From assembly GCA_963669295.1 (NCBI GenBank), contig OY769938.1, positions 1,860,001-1,924,000 on the forward strand: a DNA stretch of 64,000 bases, written 5' to 3'. Position numbers and translations under genes: made by a program. Positions 45,642 to 53,168 of the stretch are shown piece after piece (the stretch's first letter is position 1; each line of letters opens with the position of its first letter). Source of the DNA: G963669295 sp963669295. Lineage in GTDB: Bacteria > Bacteroidota > Bacteroidia > Flavobacteriales_D > CALLUQ01. Under the pieces are notes generated by a model. That model saw only the letters and a list, made by a program, of their open reading frames with translations, made no database searches and was not told where the DNA came from.

Positions 45642-45680
45642 CTGGTTCGAGTCCCCCCGATAGCTATCGGGGGAGGAGCA
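45642..45680 (+). pseudogene. Partial tRNA-Asn 3' end, interrupted by a palindrome
   Basis: CTGGTTCGAGTCC (45642-45654) is the 3' part of the tRNA-Asn T arm, and GAGGAGCA (45673-45680) is its acceptor end with discriminator. Instead of AGGTT the two are joined by the palindrome 45655-45672. No 5' tRNA half is present, so it cannot make a tRNA. Confidence 0.88.
45655..45672. repeat. Perfect 18-bp palindrome CCCCGATAGCTATCGGGG
   Basis: The sequence equals its own reverse complement. With flanking C and G bases it could extend into an even longer hairpin. It sits exactly where the duplicated tRNA end is interrupted and occurs once in this window. I recall CCGATAGCTATCGG-type palindromes as frequent intergenic repeats in flavobacterial genomes, but cannot check that here. 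Confidence 0.85.
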
Positions 45681-45725
45681 TAATTTTTTCCCCTGTCGTC
45701 TCAAGTAGATGGCAGGGGTTTTTTT
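45673..45725 (+). repeat. Direct repeat, copy 2, containing a second terminator
   Basis: Bases 45673-45724 are identical to 45293-45344, offset by exactly 380. The hairpin CCCCTGTC (45690-45697)/GGCAGGGG (45711-45718) with T run to 45725 is intact and now serves the GIY-YIG gene. Confidence 0.92.
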
Positions 45726-45888
45726 ATGACTAATTTTCTTTAACTGCTTTCCTGATGAACATCATTCTTACCGCTGACTTCTTTCATAGGTTCCCCTTGT
45801 TGAGGGTTGGAATTTTGTATAACAGCCTTGGTTTTCAATCATTGTAAAAAAAGGCTTGCAGTGCCCGATTTTCTAATCACGACAACCA

Positions 45889-47844
45889 ATGGAGCAACAA
45901 CCCAATACTACTGAATCTAGCCAGGAGGGCACACCCAAAAGGCGTGTTCCTATTAGAACCTATTGGTTTTATCTGGTGTTATTGCTGTTTATTTTTATCA
46001 TCCAATTTTTCAGTGGCCAAAGTCCACAAGAAATTACCTGGGGAACTTTTCAGCAAACTATGTTGGAGCAAGGTGATGTAGAAAAGTTGATTGTGGTGAA
46101 TAAAGAAGTGGTAGAAGTATACATTATTCGCGAAGCGCTGAAGAAGGAACAGCACAAAGAGGTAGCTGAAAAACGTTGGGGAGGAATATCAACAGGGCCA
46201 CACTACTCCTTTTCCATTGGTTCAGTAGAAGCTTTTGAGCGCAAGGTTGATGCCATCCAGGCCACTCGGGAGCCCGAGGAATGGTTGGACATCAAGTACG
46301 TTACCCGCACCAATTGGATTTCCAACCTGATGGGGTGGCTCATTCCCATCGGCATCATGATTTTTTTATGGATTTTCATCATGGGGCGACTGTCACGATC
46401 AACCGCTGGCGGGGGCATGGGTTCTATGTTCAATTTTGGTAAGTCAAAAGCCAAACTGGTGAATTATGCCAATGGCGAGGCTATAACATTTAATGATGTG
46501 GCAGGACTGGAAGAGGCTAAGGTTGAAGTAAAAGAAGTAGTTGATTTCTTAAAGTCACCTAAACGCTATACCCAGCTAGGGGCAAAGATTCCCAAGGGAG
46601 TAATCCTTGTAGGCCCCCCAGGAACGGGGAAAACATTACTGGCCAAAGCAGTGGCCGGAGAAGCAGGGGTGCCGGTATTTACCATTTCGGGATCTAACTT
46701 TGTAGAGATGTTTGTAGGAGTGGGCGCTTCAAGAGTTCGGGACCTATTCAAACAGGCTAAATCAAAGGCCCCTTGCATTGTTTTTATTGATGAGATTGAT
46801 GCCATTGGTCGTGCCCGAGGAAGAAATGTTGCTTTTGGTGCCAACGATGAGCGCGAAAACACCCTCAATCAACTGCTGAGTGAAATGGATGGTTTTGGCA
46901 CCAACACTGGGGTGATTGTACTTGCCGCTACCAACAGGGCCGATATTCTGGACAAAGCACTTTTGCGCCCTGGTAGATTCGACCGTCATATATATCTTGA
47001 GCTACCCAACCTTATTGAACGTCGCGCCATCTTTAAAGTACACACCCGCAAGCTGAAGATGCAAACCGATATTGACCTGAACTATCTGTCAACTCAAACA
47101 CCAGGGTTTTCGGGTGCCGACATTGCCAACGTTTGCAACGAGGCTGCGCTTATTGCGGCACGCCACAAAAAAGAGTTGATTGAATCACGTGATTTCATAG
47201 CTGCTATCGATCGGGTGGTCGCTGGACTGGAACGCAAAAGCAAGATTATTTCAAAAGAAGAACGGGAAATTATCGCTCACCATGAAGCAGGCCATGCTAT
47301 AGCGAGCTGGTTCTTAAAGCATGCTGCACCATTAGTAAAAGTGACCATCATTCCTCGAGGCAAGTCATTGGGAGCCGCCTGGTACCTGCCCGAAGAACGG
47401 CAAATCAAAACCAAACAACAGTTTATGGATGAGTTGTGCGTAACTCTTGGTGGTCGCGCAGCTGAAGAACTCCTATTTGGGGAGGTATCATCGGGAGCGC
47501 TTGATGATTTGGAAAAAGTGACCAAACAAGCATATGCCATGATCGCCTTGTTAGGGTTCAACGAAAAAATTGGCAACATCAGCTTCTACGACTCTTCTGG
47601 TACTCAAGAAGGTTCTTTGCACAAACCATATAGTGAGGCCACGGGTAAGATGATTGATGAAGAAGTAAGAGGGCTGGTAGAAAAAGTCTATACACGCACT
47701 CTTCTATTGCTTCGTGATCACCGTTCCGAGCTAGAGCAACTAGCCAAATTGCTATTGGAACATGAAACCGTACACCAGGCTCAATTAGAGCAATTGCTCG
47801 GTGCCCGAAAGTTTAATATTACAACTGTTGAAAACCCCACTTAG
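45889..47844 (+). CDS. ftsH: ATP-dependent zinc metalloprotease FtsH
   Basis: A membrane-bound AAA+ protease that degrades damaged membrane proteins and regulators. The 651-residue product has two membrane segments (about 27-46 and 146-166), Walker A GPPGTGKT (242-249), Walker B IVFIDEIDAIG, the SRH region ATNRADILDKALLRPGRFDR, and the zinc site HEAGH (465-469) with the third ligand in the later LDDLEKVTKQAY region. A longer charged N-terminal tail and a periplasmic loop rich in Lys/Glu are present. It is followed after 2 bp by the VIT-family transporter gene. Confidence 0.95.
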   Translation: MEQQPNTTESSQEGTPKRRVPIRTYWFYLVLLLFIFIIQFFSGQSPQEITWGTFQQTMLEQGDVEKLIVVNKEVVEVYIIREALKKEQHKEVAEKRWGGISTGPHYSFSIGSVEAFERKVDAIQATREPEEWLDIKYVTRTNWISNLMGWLIPIGIMIFLWIFIMGRLSRSTAGGGMGSMFNFGKSKAKLVNYANGEAITFNDVAGLEEAKVEVKEVVDFLKSPKRYTQLGAKIPKGVILVGPPGTGKTLLAKAVAGEAGVPVFTISGSNFVEMFVGVGASRVRDLFKQAKSKAPCIVFIDEIDAIGRARGRNVAFGANDERENTLNQLLSEMDGFGTNTGVIVLAATNRADILDKALLRPGRFDRHIYLELPNLIERRAIFKVHTRKLKMQTDIDLNYLSTQTPGFSGADIANVCNEAALIAARHKKELIESRDFIAAIDRVVAGLERKSKIISKEEREIIAHHEAGHAIASWFLKHAAPLVKVTIIPRGKSLGAAWYLPEERQIKTKQQFMDELCVTLGGRAAEELLFGEVSSGALDDLEKVTKQAYAMIALLGFNEKIGNISFYDSSGTQEGSLHKPYSEATGKMIDEEVRGLVEKVYTRTLLLLRDHRSELEQLAKLLLEHETVHQAQLEQLLGARKFNITTVENPT

Positions 47845-47846
47845 TT

Positions 47847-48578
47847 ATGCATTCCGAAGACCAAATACATGGCCGAAATACACTCCTTGGGAAACAACAA
47901 AAGTACTTGGGTGAGTTTGTATATGGAGGCATTGATGGTAGTATAACCACTTTTGCCGTTGTTGCTGGAGCAGCAGGAGCTCACCTCGATTCATCAATCG
48001 TTGTTATCCTTGGGTTGGCCAACCTTATTGCTGATGGCTTTTCTATGTCAGTAGGCAGTTATCTTTCCAAAAAATCAGAACTGGAGCATTATCAAAAACA
48101 TCGCAACATCGAACTGTGGGAAATTGAACAATGGCCTGATCGAGAAATGGAAGAAATACGAGAAATTTATCGCGCTAAAGGGTTTAAAGGGGAGCTGTTA
48201 GAGCAAGTAGTAACAGTAATTACTTCCAACAAAGCTACGTGGGCCGATGAAATGATGCTGGGAGAGCACGAAATGATTCCCGAGAAAAAGTCACCTGTGC
48301 GCATGGGCCTGGTAACTTTCATCTCCTTCTTTGTTGTTGGCTTTATTCCTCTTGCAGTATATGTATGGCACTTTATGCAACCAAACCCAGGGAGTGAACC
48401 TTTGTTGCCAATAGCTTCCGGCCTTACCCTCGTTGCTTTTGTTGTTATTGGCTATTTAAAAAGCTATGTAGCACAAACCAATAAATGGCGAAGTATTTCT
48501 GAAACGGTTGCTCTTGGGGCTATTGCTGCTGGGTTAGCGTATTTCACCGGATCTTTCCTTGAAACCATCCTTCGTTAG
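47847..48578 (+). CDS. VIT1/CCC1 family iron or manganese transporter
   Basis: A 243-residue membrane protein with five predicted membrane segments. The first is FVYGGIDGSITTFAVVAGAAGA, and IADGFSMSVGSYLSKKSELE is the family's metal-path signature. A cytosolic loop of about 70 residues rich in Glu (EIEQWPDREMEEIREIYRAK) matches the metal-binding domain of VIT1. It likely exports or detoxifies Fe(II)/Mn(II). Cotranscription with ftsH is probable from the 2-bp gap. Confidence 0.9.
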   Translation: MHSEDQIHGRNTLLGKQQKYLGEFVYGGIDGSITTFAVVAGAAGAHLDSSIVVILGLANLIADGFSMSVGSYLSKKSELEHYQKHRNIELWEIEQWPDREMEEIREIYRAKGFKGELLEQVVTVITSNKATWADEMMLGEHEMIPEKKSPVRMGLVTFISFFVVGFIPLAVYVWHFMQPNPGSEPLLPIASGLTLVAFVVIGYLKSYVAQTNKWRSISETVALGAIAAGLAYFTGSFLETILR

Positions 48579-48716
48579 CAGCGCATTTAATTATTGCTAA
48601 CTCGATAGTTTTCCAGCAACTATTGTTAATACTCCTACCTCCCTGTAAAACAAATGGTTGGGTTATTTAGTTATATTGTTAACAGCACTTTGCATAAACG
48701 CCTTAATAATTCCGTT

Positions 48717-49175
48717 ATGGACAATAGTTTTTTGAAAATGAGTGATGGCTCTAAAGTGCTTTTGGAGCAATACGTACCGAAAGTGGTAAATACCAACCCC
48801 GAAGTAGAGGTTTACATTGGCTGCGACAGCCAAAATCATGGCAAGACCACCGTTTACGTTTCAACAGTACTTTTTCGTTACAAAAACAACGGTGCTCATG
48901 TTATTTACTTAAAAGAAAAAGTAGAGCGTATTTACGATATGTGGGCCCGCTTGTGGGCCGAATTAGAGCGATCAGTTAAATTAGCCTTATTCCTACAAAA
49001 CACCTGTGGAATTAACATCAAGCAAATTGACATGGATTACAATCAGGATCCTGACTATCCCTCCAGCAAGTTGTATAAAGCGGCTTCCGGTTATGCAGAG
49101 TCGATGGGTTTTGATGCCAGAGCCAAACCCGAACTACTAATGGCAACCTGGGCCGCTAACGTATTGTGTCATTAA
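48717..49175 (+). CDS. YkuK/DUF458-type RNase H-like protein
   Basis: A 152-residue protein with the YkuK family pattern VYIGCDSQNHGKTTVYVSTVLF, HVIYLKEKVERIYDMWARLW and a late IDMDYNQDPDYPSSKLYKAASGYAESMG (shown as separate motifs near residues 30, 60 and 100). The family has an RNase H-like fold but unproven activity. An upstream ATG at 48654 would add 21 residues; I prefer 48717 because homologues begin close to the LKMSDGSKVLLE segment. Confidence 0.82.
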   Translation: MDNSFLKMSDGSKVLLEQYVPKVVNTNPEVEVYIGCDSQNHGKTTVYVSTVLFRYKNNGAHVIYLKEKVERIYDMWARLWAELERSVKLALFLQNTCGINIKQIDMDYNQDPDYPSSKLYKAASGYAESMGFDARAKPELLMATWAANVLCH

Positions 49176-49203
49176 AACGAATCGCTGATTTACATTCTTT
49201 AAA

Positions 49204-51309
49204 TTATACCTTCACACCTACAACGCATATGTCATCTATTTGCTCTAAGTCTCCCATCCAATTGGTAATAGTTTGATGTAATTGTTGATGTTGTTCCACG
49301 GATGATCGCGTACATATGGACAGCAGTAAGTCGCGAAACTGGTTGTATTTAAACTTTTTTCCTCCTGGACCACCAAACTGGTCAGGGTACCCATCAGAAA
49401 AAGTGTAAATCATGTCTCCCTCCTTCAGGTCAAATTGTTTTTCAGTATAAGGTTTTAGTTCATCTCCCCAAAAGCCACCGATGGCAAAATGGTTCCCTTT
49501 TAGTTCATGCAATGTATTGTCGCGAATGATGTATACCGGGTTGTTTGCCCCAGCAAAATGCAGCTTTTTTGTCTCCAGGTCAATGGTACAAAAAGCAATG
49601 TCCATTCCGTCCCGAACTGTAGAATTTTCGTAATCCTGTTGCAGTGTTTCATGCACATAGCGATTCAGTTGGTTCAAAATATTAGCTGGCGCCTGCAAGT
49701 TCATTTCATTGATCGCTTTATTGATGCCACTATGCCCGATAATACTCATAATAGCACCCGGAACTCCGTGCCCTGTACAATCGGCCAATGCAAAAAACAG
49801 CTTGTTTCCTTTTTGCTCCACCCAATAAAAGTCCCCGCTTATAATATCTTTCGGTTGGTAGTAAATAACATGCTCCTTAAATACTTTTTGCATCAACTCT
49901 TTATTCGGCAAAAGTGCATCCTGGATATGTTTAGCATATTTAATTGAATCGGTAATGTCTTTGTTTTTTTCCTCAATGATCTTCTTTTGCTCTTCCAGCA
50001 CTAAATTGGCTTTTTGCTTGATCTTGAAATTGCGGAAAAAAGCAAAAGCCAACAATACCATTAGTGCGAAGCCAACAAAAAATGAGTTGCGCAATAGCTT
50101 TTGGCGTTTAATTGCTGCAGCATGTTCTAGTTCGGTTTGTTGTGTTTCAAACTCCGTTTCTTTTTGCTGCTTATCAAATGCATACTGCATTTCCAATTCT
50201 GTTAATTTCCGTGTATTGGCCTCGTTATCTAAGCTGTCAAACATTTGTTTGTACAGTTTATGGTGCCTGTAGGCCTCTTTGTAATCAGTATGTTGCGCAT
50301 ATATTTCGCTCAACTCTTTGGCTGCATCACGTACCAACTCTGTAGAACCAATTTCATCAGATAGCGTTAATCCGGTTTGCAAATAACCAATGGCCTCTTC
50401 CCCTTTCCCCAGGTAGTTCAAGGTAATGCCAAGGTTATTGTTAGAAAGCGCAATGCCATACTTATCTCCTGTTTCTTCGGCCATTTGAAGACTACTGGTG
50501 AACTTATCAAGAGCCAGTTGATGCTCGCCCGTACGGTTGTATACTGTACCTATATTTACACTAGCTCTTAAGGCACCATACTTATAACCATACTCATTGT
50601 TCAAGTTCAGTCCTTTGAAATAGTATTGCAATGCTTGTTGGTAGTTTCCCTGGTTGTCATATACATTGCCAATGTTATTGTAAGAGCCTGCCTCTCCGCG
50701 TGTATCCCCAATTTCTTTCCGCAACTTTAAGCTCTTGAAATAATACTTCAATGCTTCTTCATGGTGTTGTTGATTGGCATTAATGATTCCAATGTTATTA
50801 TAAGCCAATGCCATGCCCTTTTTATTGTCGATTTGCTCCGCTATTTCAAGGCTTTTAAAATAGTATTCAAGGGCCAACGTATGATTGCCTTGATTCTTAT
50901 GGATAAGTCCAATGTTATTGTATGCTCCAGAAATACCTCGCTTATCGTCAATTTCCTCTTTTATTGCCAGGCTTTTAAAATAGTACTCCAGGGCTTCTTC
51001 GTAATTGCCTTGAATATCGTTGATGACCCCAATGCTATTGTAGGACCGAGCCACCTCTTTCTTAAATCCAATGTGATTGCCCAGCGTTAATGCATCATTA
51101 GCATAATTGGTCGCCATTTCGGGATCAGCATACCAATATTGTACGCTTAGCTTGTTTAACGCTTTAACCTTCGACGTATCAGCACTATTTGAATTAACCA
51201 CACGAATCAGACTGTCGACAATAGCCTGATTTTGAGCATTAGTAGTAAAATGAATCGCAACAAGTAGTAGTAACGTCAGAAGATAACTGGTCATCTTCAA
51301 CGATTTCAT
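49204..51309 (-). CDS. TPR sensor with SpoIIE/PP2C-type phosphatase domain
   Basis: A 701-residue protein with a signal peptide (to about residue 26), about seven 40-residue TPR repeats (YNNIGLIHKNQGNHTLALEY type, roughly 65-350), one membrane segment (FFVGFALMVLLAFAFF, about 410-430), a coiled coil, and a cytoplasmic PPM phosphatase domain. The phosphatase metal residues are intact: SGDFYW, ADCTGHGVPGA, SDGYPDQFGGPGG and IDDICVVGV. It probably dephosphorylates an anti-sigma-factor antagonist in response to a periplasmic signal. No RsbV/RsbW-like gene is nearby. I start at the ATG 51309; 51345 would add 12 residues. Confidence 0.9.
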   Translation of the reverse strand: MKSLKMTSYLLTLLLLVAIHFTTNAQNQAIVDSLIRVVNSNSADTSKVKALNKLSVQYWYADPEMATNYANDALTLGNHIGFKKEVARSYNSIGVINDIQGNYEEALEYYFKSLAIKEEIDDKRGISGAYNNIGLIHKNQGNHTLALEYYFKSLEIAEQIDNKKGMALAYNNIGIINANQQHHEEALKYYFKSLKLRKEIGDTRGEAGSYNNIGNVYDNQGNYQQALQYYFKGLNLNNEYGYKYGALRASVNIGTVYNRTGEHQLALDKFTSSLQMAEETGDKYGIALSNNNLGITLNYLGKGEEAIGYLQTGLTLSDEIGSTELVRDAAKELSEIYAQHTDYKEAYRHHKLYKQMFDSLDNEANTRKLTELEMQYAFDKQQKETEFETQQTELEHAAAIKRQKLLRNSFFVGFALMVLLAFAFFRNFKIKQKANLVLEEQKKIIEEKNKDITDSIKYAKHIQDALLPNKELMQKVFKEHVIYYQPKDIISGDFYWVEQKGNKLFFALADCTGHGVPGAIMSIIGHSGINKAINEMNLQAPANILNQLNRYVHETLQQDYENSTVRDGMDIAFCTIDLETKKLHFAGANNPVYIIRDNTLHELKGNHFAIGGFWGDELKPYTEKQFDLKEGDMIYTFSDGYPDQFGGPGGKKFKYNQFRDLLLSICTRSSVEQHQQLHQTITNWMGDLEQIDDICVVGVKV

Positions 51310-51626
51310 GCCGATAAAATAAGCATTATTGTTCAAATTAAACAATCACCTCTTGTGCTATATTCGAATTCTAGTTGCGTATTTTCCTGGAAATCAACAC
51401 CATGCCATTTGCACAACTTCTTTTTAAGACCACCAACACAAAACAAGGAGGAGTCTTTTCTCTCACCCAACCATGCCACTTTGTCGTTATTTTTTTCGGG
51501 AAGCTGTCATTTTGTCGTTTTCACCTACTTATTCAAGCCTATTTGTCGCAAAATGGCCAATGGCATCAGATTTGACCTAACGAAAACAACAATTGACCAT
51601 TAATTATAAACTTAAAATAACGAATT
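51310..51626. other. Intergenic region between phosphatase and hsp20 genes
   Basis: A 317-bp divergent gap. It contains the spaced direct repeats described separately and a third TTTGTCG at 51542-51548. A short open frame at 51355-51603 has no coding character. Confidence 0.5.
51474..51519. promoter_or_regulatory. Spaced direct repeats upstream of hsp20
   Basis: TGCCACTTTGTCGTT (51474-51488) and TGTCATTTTGTCGTT (51505-51519) match at 13 of 15 bases and are 31 bp apart, about three helical turns. Each contains two TGTC-like half-sites 8 bp apart. They could be a heat-shock or stress operator. Confidence 0.5.
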
Positions 51627-52061
51627 ATGGCTTTAGTAAAGTATCGAACCAATGGACTCAACAAAGGATTCAACACCTTCTTTGATGAGTTCTTCAACAA
51701 AGACATTAACCATTTCGTAGGCAACGATTCTATTAAAAAAATGCCTTCTGTAAACATCATTGAAAATGATCGTGGGTTTACCATCGAGGTTGCTGCCCCC
51801 GGGTTCAACAAAGAAGATTTTAATGCCCAGGTAGACGATAACGTGTTAACCATTTCTGCAGAAGTGAAGCAAGAAAATGCTGAAAAAGCACACTATAACC
51901 GGCGTGAGTTTCATTATGCTTCTTTCAATAGATCATTCAACCTGCCCGACAATGTGCAGGCCAATAAAATTAGTGCGAGTTACAACAATGGGATTTTAAG
52001 TGTAAACATTCCCAAAACAAAGGAACCAGATAAGTTGGTGAAAAAAGTGAAGATTGAGTAA
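51627..52061 (+). CDS. Hsp20/alpha-crystallin small heat-shock protein
   Basis: A 144-residue ATP-independent holdase chaperone. The alpha-crystallin domain (about 40-135) begins at PSVNIIENDRGFTIEVAAPG, holds LTISAEVKQENAEKAHYNRR and the signature ISASYNNGILSVNIPK, and ends in a short tail. Tandem regulatory repeats lie about 110-150 bp upstream and a terminator follows. Confidence 0.95.
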   Translation: MALVKYRTNGLNKGFNTFFDEFFNKDINHFVGNDSIKKMPSVNIIENDRGFTIEVAAPGFNKEDFNAQVDDNVLTISAEVKQENAEKAHYNRREFHYASFNRSFNLPDNVQANKISASYNNGILSVNIPKTKEPDKLVKKVKIE

Positions 52062-52083
52062 GTTTCTTTCATGATGTGTGTGG

Positions 52084-52114
52084 CAAAGGGGGGAGGAATC
52101 CCTCCTTTGTTTTT
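52084..52114 (+). terminator. hsp20 terminator
   Basis: CAAAGGGGGG (52084-52093), loop AGGAAT, CCCTCCTTTG (52100-52109) is a 10-bp stem with one G-U pair, followed by TTTTT. Confidence 0.85.
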
Positions 52115-52225
52115 AAGGCCTGCAGCCTGTTTCAGCTCTTTTTGCAATTTGCTTAATTAAAGTTATTTTTCTATTATTATCCGTGCTTAACACCTAGCAC
52201 GTAAGGGTAGTAATGGAATATTACT

Positions 52226-52233
52226 TACTTTTG
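52226..52233 (+). promoter_or_regulatory. Candidate -7 element for the universal stress protein gene
   Basis: TACTTTTG matches TAnnTTTG 35 bp before the ATG at 52269. No ideal TTG lies upstream. Confidence 0.4.
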
Positions 52234-52268
52234 TCTTTCAATTTTGAAACTTATCTAACAACGTTGAT

Positions 52269-53099
52269 ATGAGCAGTAAAAAAATTCTGGTTCCTACCGA
52301 TTTTACTAAGGTTGCGGAATCTGCTATTAATCACGCCCTTGAGATTGCAGAAACCATCAATGGCGAGGTTTTTCTCTTGCATGTAATTGCCAAGCAAAGC
52401 GAAGTGCATGATGCCAAAGCAAAGCTAGAAGAAGAAGCCGAACGAGCAAGAAAAATTAGCAACATCCCTATTCATACCACCGTGCGCATCGGAAATATTT
52501 TCGACGACATTGGTGATGCCGCAAGTGAACTGGATGCAGAGTTGATTTTGATGGGAACACACGGCATGAAAGGGCTACAGTTTATTACTGGAAGCCATGC
52601 GTTAAAAGTAATAACACACTCCGTGGTTCCCTTTATTGTTGTGCAAGAAGGAGGTGGGGTTGCCCATGGCTATAACAACATTGTTGTTCCCCTGGATTTA
52701 TCGAAAGAAACAAAGCAAAAGCTAGAGTTAGCAGCTAACATGGCCAAGTATTTTAACTCAAAAATCCATTTGATTACCCCGAAAGAAACGGATGAGTTTT
52801 TACACAATCAGTTAGACCGCAACCTGCACTACGCTGAAAACTATATGGCCGAGCATGGAATTAACTTTACTGCTACCATTGGTGAAGAAAAAAGTGGCAA
52901 TTTTTACAAAGAAATTATCCGGTTTGCGAAAGATAAAAATGCTGATTTAATAACCATCATGAACCTTGGAGGAGCAAGTCTTATGGGCATGTTGGGCAGT
53001 TCATACGAGCAAAACATGATCACAAATGAAGAAAAAATTCCGGTGATGTGTGTAAATCCTGTTACAACAACAGTAGGAGGAAGCGTTTTGTTTTCGTAA
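52269..53099 (+). CDS. Universal stress protein with two UspA domains
   Basis: A 276-residue tandem UspA protein. The first domain (1-143) starts KKILVPTDFTKVAESAINHA and ends with the nucleotide-binding-like GTHGMKGLQFITGS motif and SVVPFIVV. The second (about 145-270) starts NNIVVPLDLSKETKQKLELA but its C-terminal loop (NLGGASLMGMLGSSYEQ) departs from the ATP-binding consensus, so only the first domain may bind ATP. It lies next to hsp20, consistent with a stress role. Confidence 0.92.
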   Translation: MSSKKILVPTDFTKVAESAINHALEIAETINGEVFLLHVIAKQSEVHDAKAKLEEEAERARKISNIPIHTTVRIGNIFDDIGDAASELDAELILMGTHGMKGLQFITGSHALKVITHSVVPFIVVQEGGGVAHGYNNIVVPLDLSKETKQKLELAANMAKYFNSKIHLITPKETDEFLHNQLDRNLHYAENYMAEHGINFTATIGEEKSGNFYKEIIRFAKDKNADLITIMNLGGASLMGMLGSSYEQNMITNEEKIPVMCVNPVTTTVGGSVLFS

Positions 53100-53131
53100 C
53101 TTTGGCAACCGATTGCAAAAACCATATAAGG

Positions 53132-53168
53132 ACCCGTTGTTTCTTTTGTTAGAGCAGCGGGTTTTTTT
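53132..53168 (+). terminator. Terminator between convergent genes
   Basis: ACCCGTTG (53132-53139) and CAGCGGGT (53155-53162) pair with one G-U, followed by a T run to 53168. The T run overlaps the stop codon of the minus-strand sensor gene. Confidence 0.8.

Noticed and set aside
45642..45680. Second tRNA gene after the GIY-YIG gene
   Set aside because: Only the T-arm and acceptor 3' pieces are present; there is no 5' half or anticodon and the T stem is broken by the palindrome.
51355..51603. Small open frame upstream of hsp20
   Set aside because: It lies across the putative operator repeats, has Bacteroidota-atypical composition and no homology I can see.
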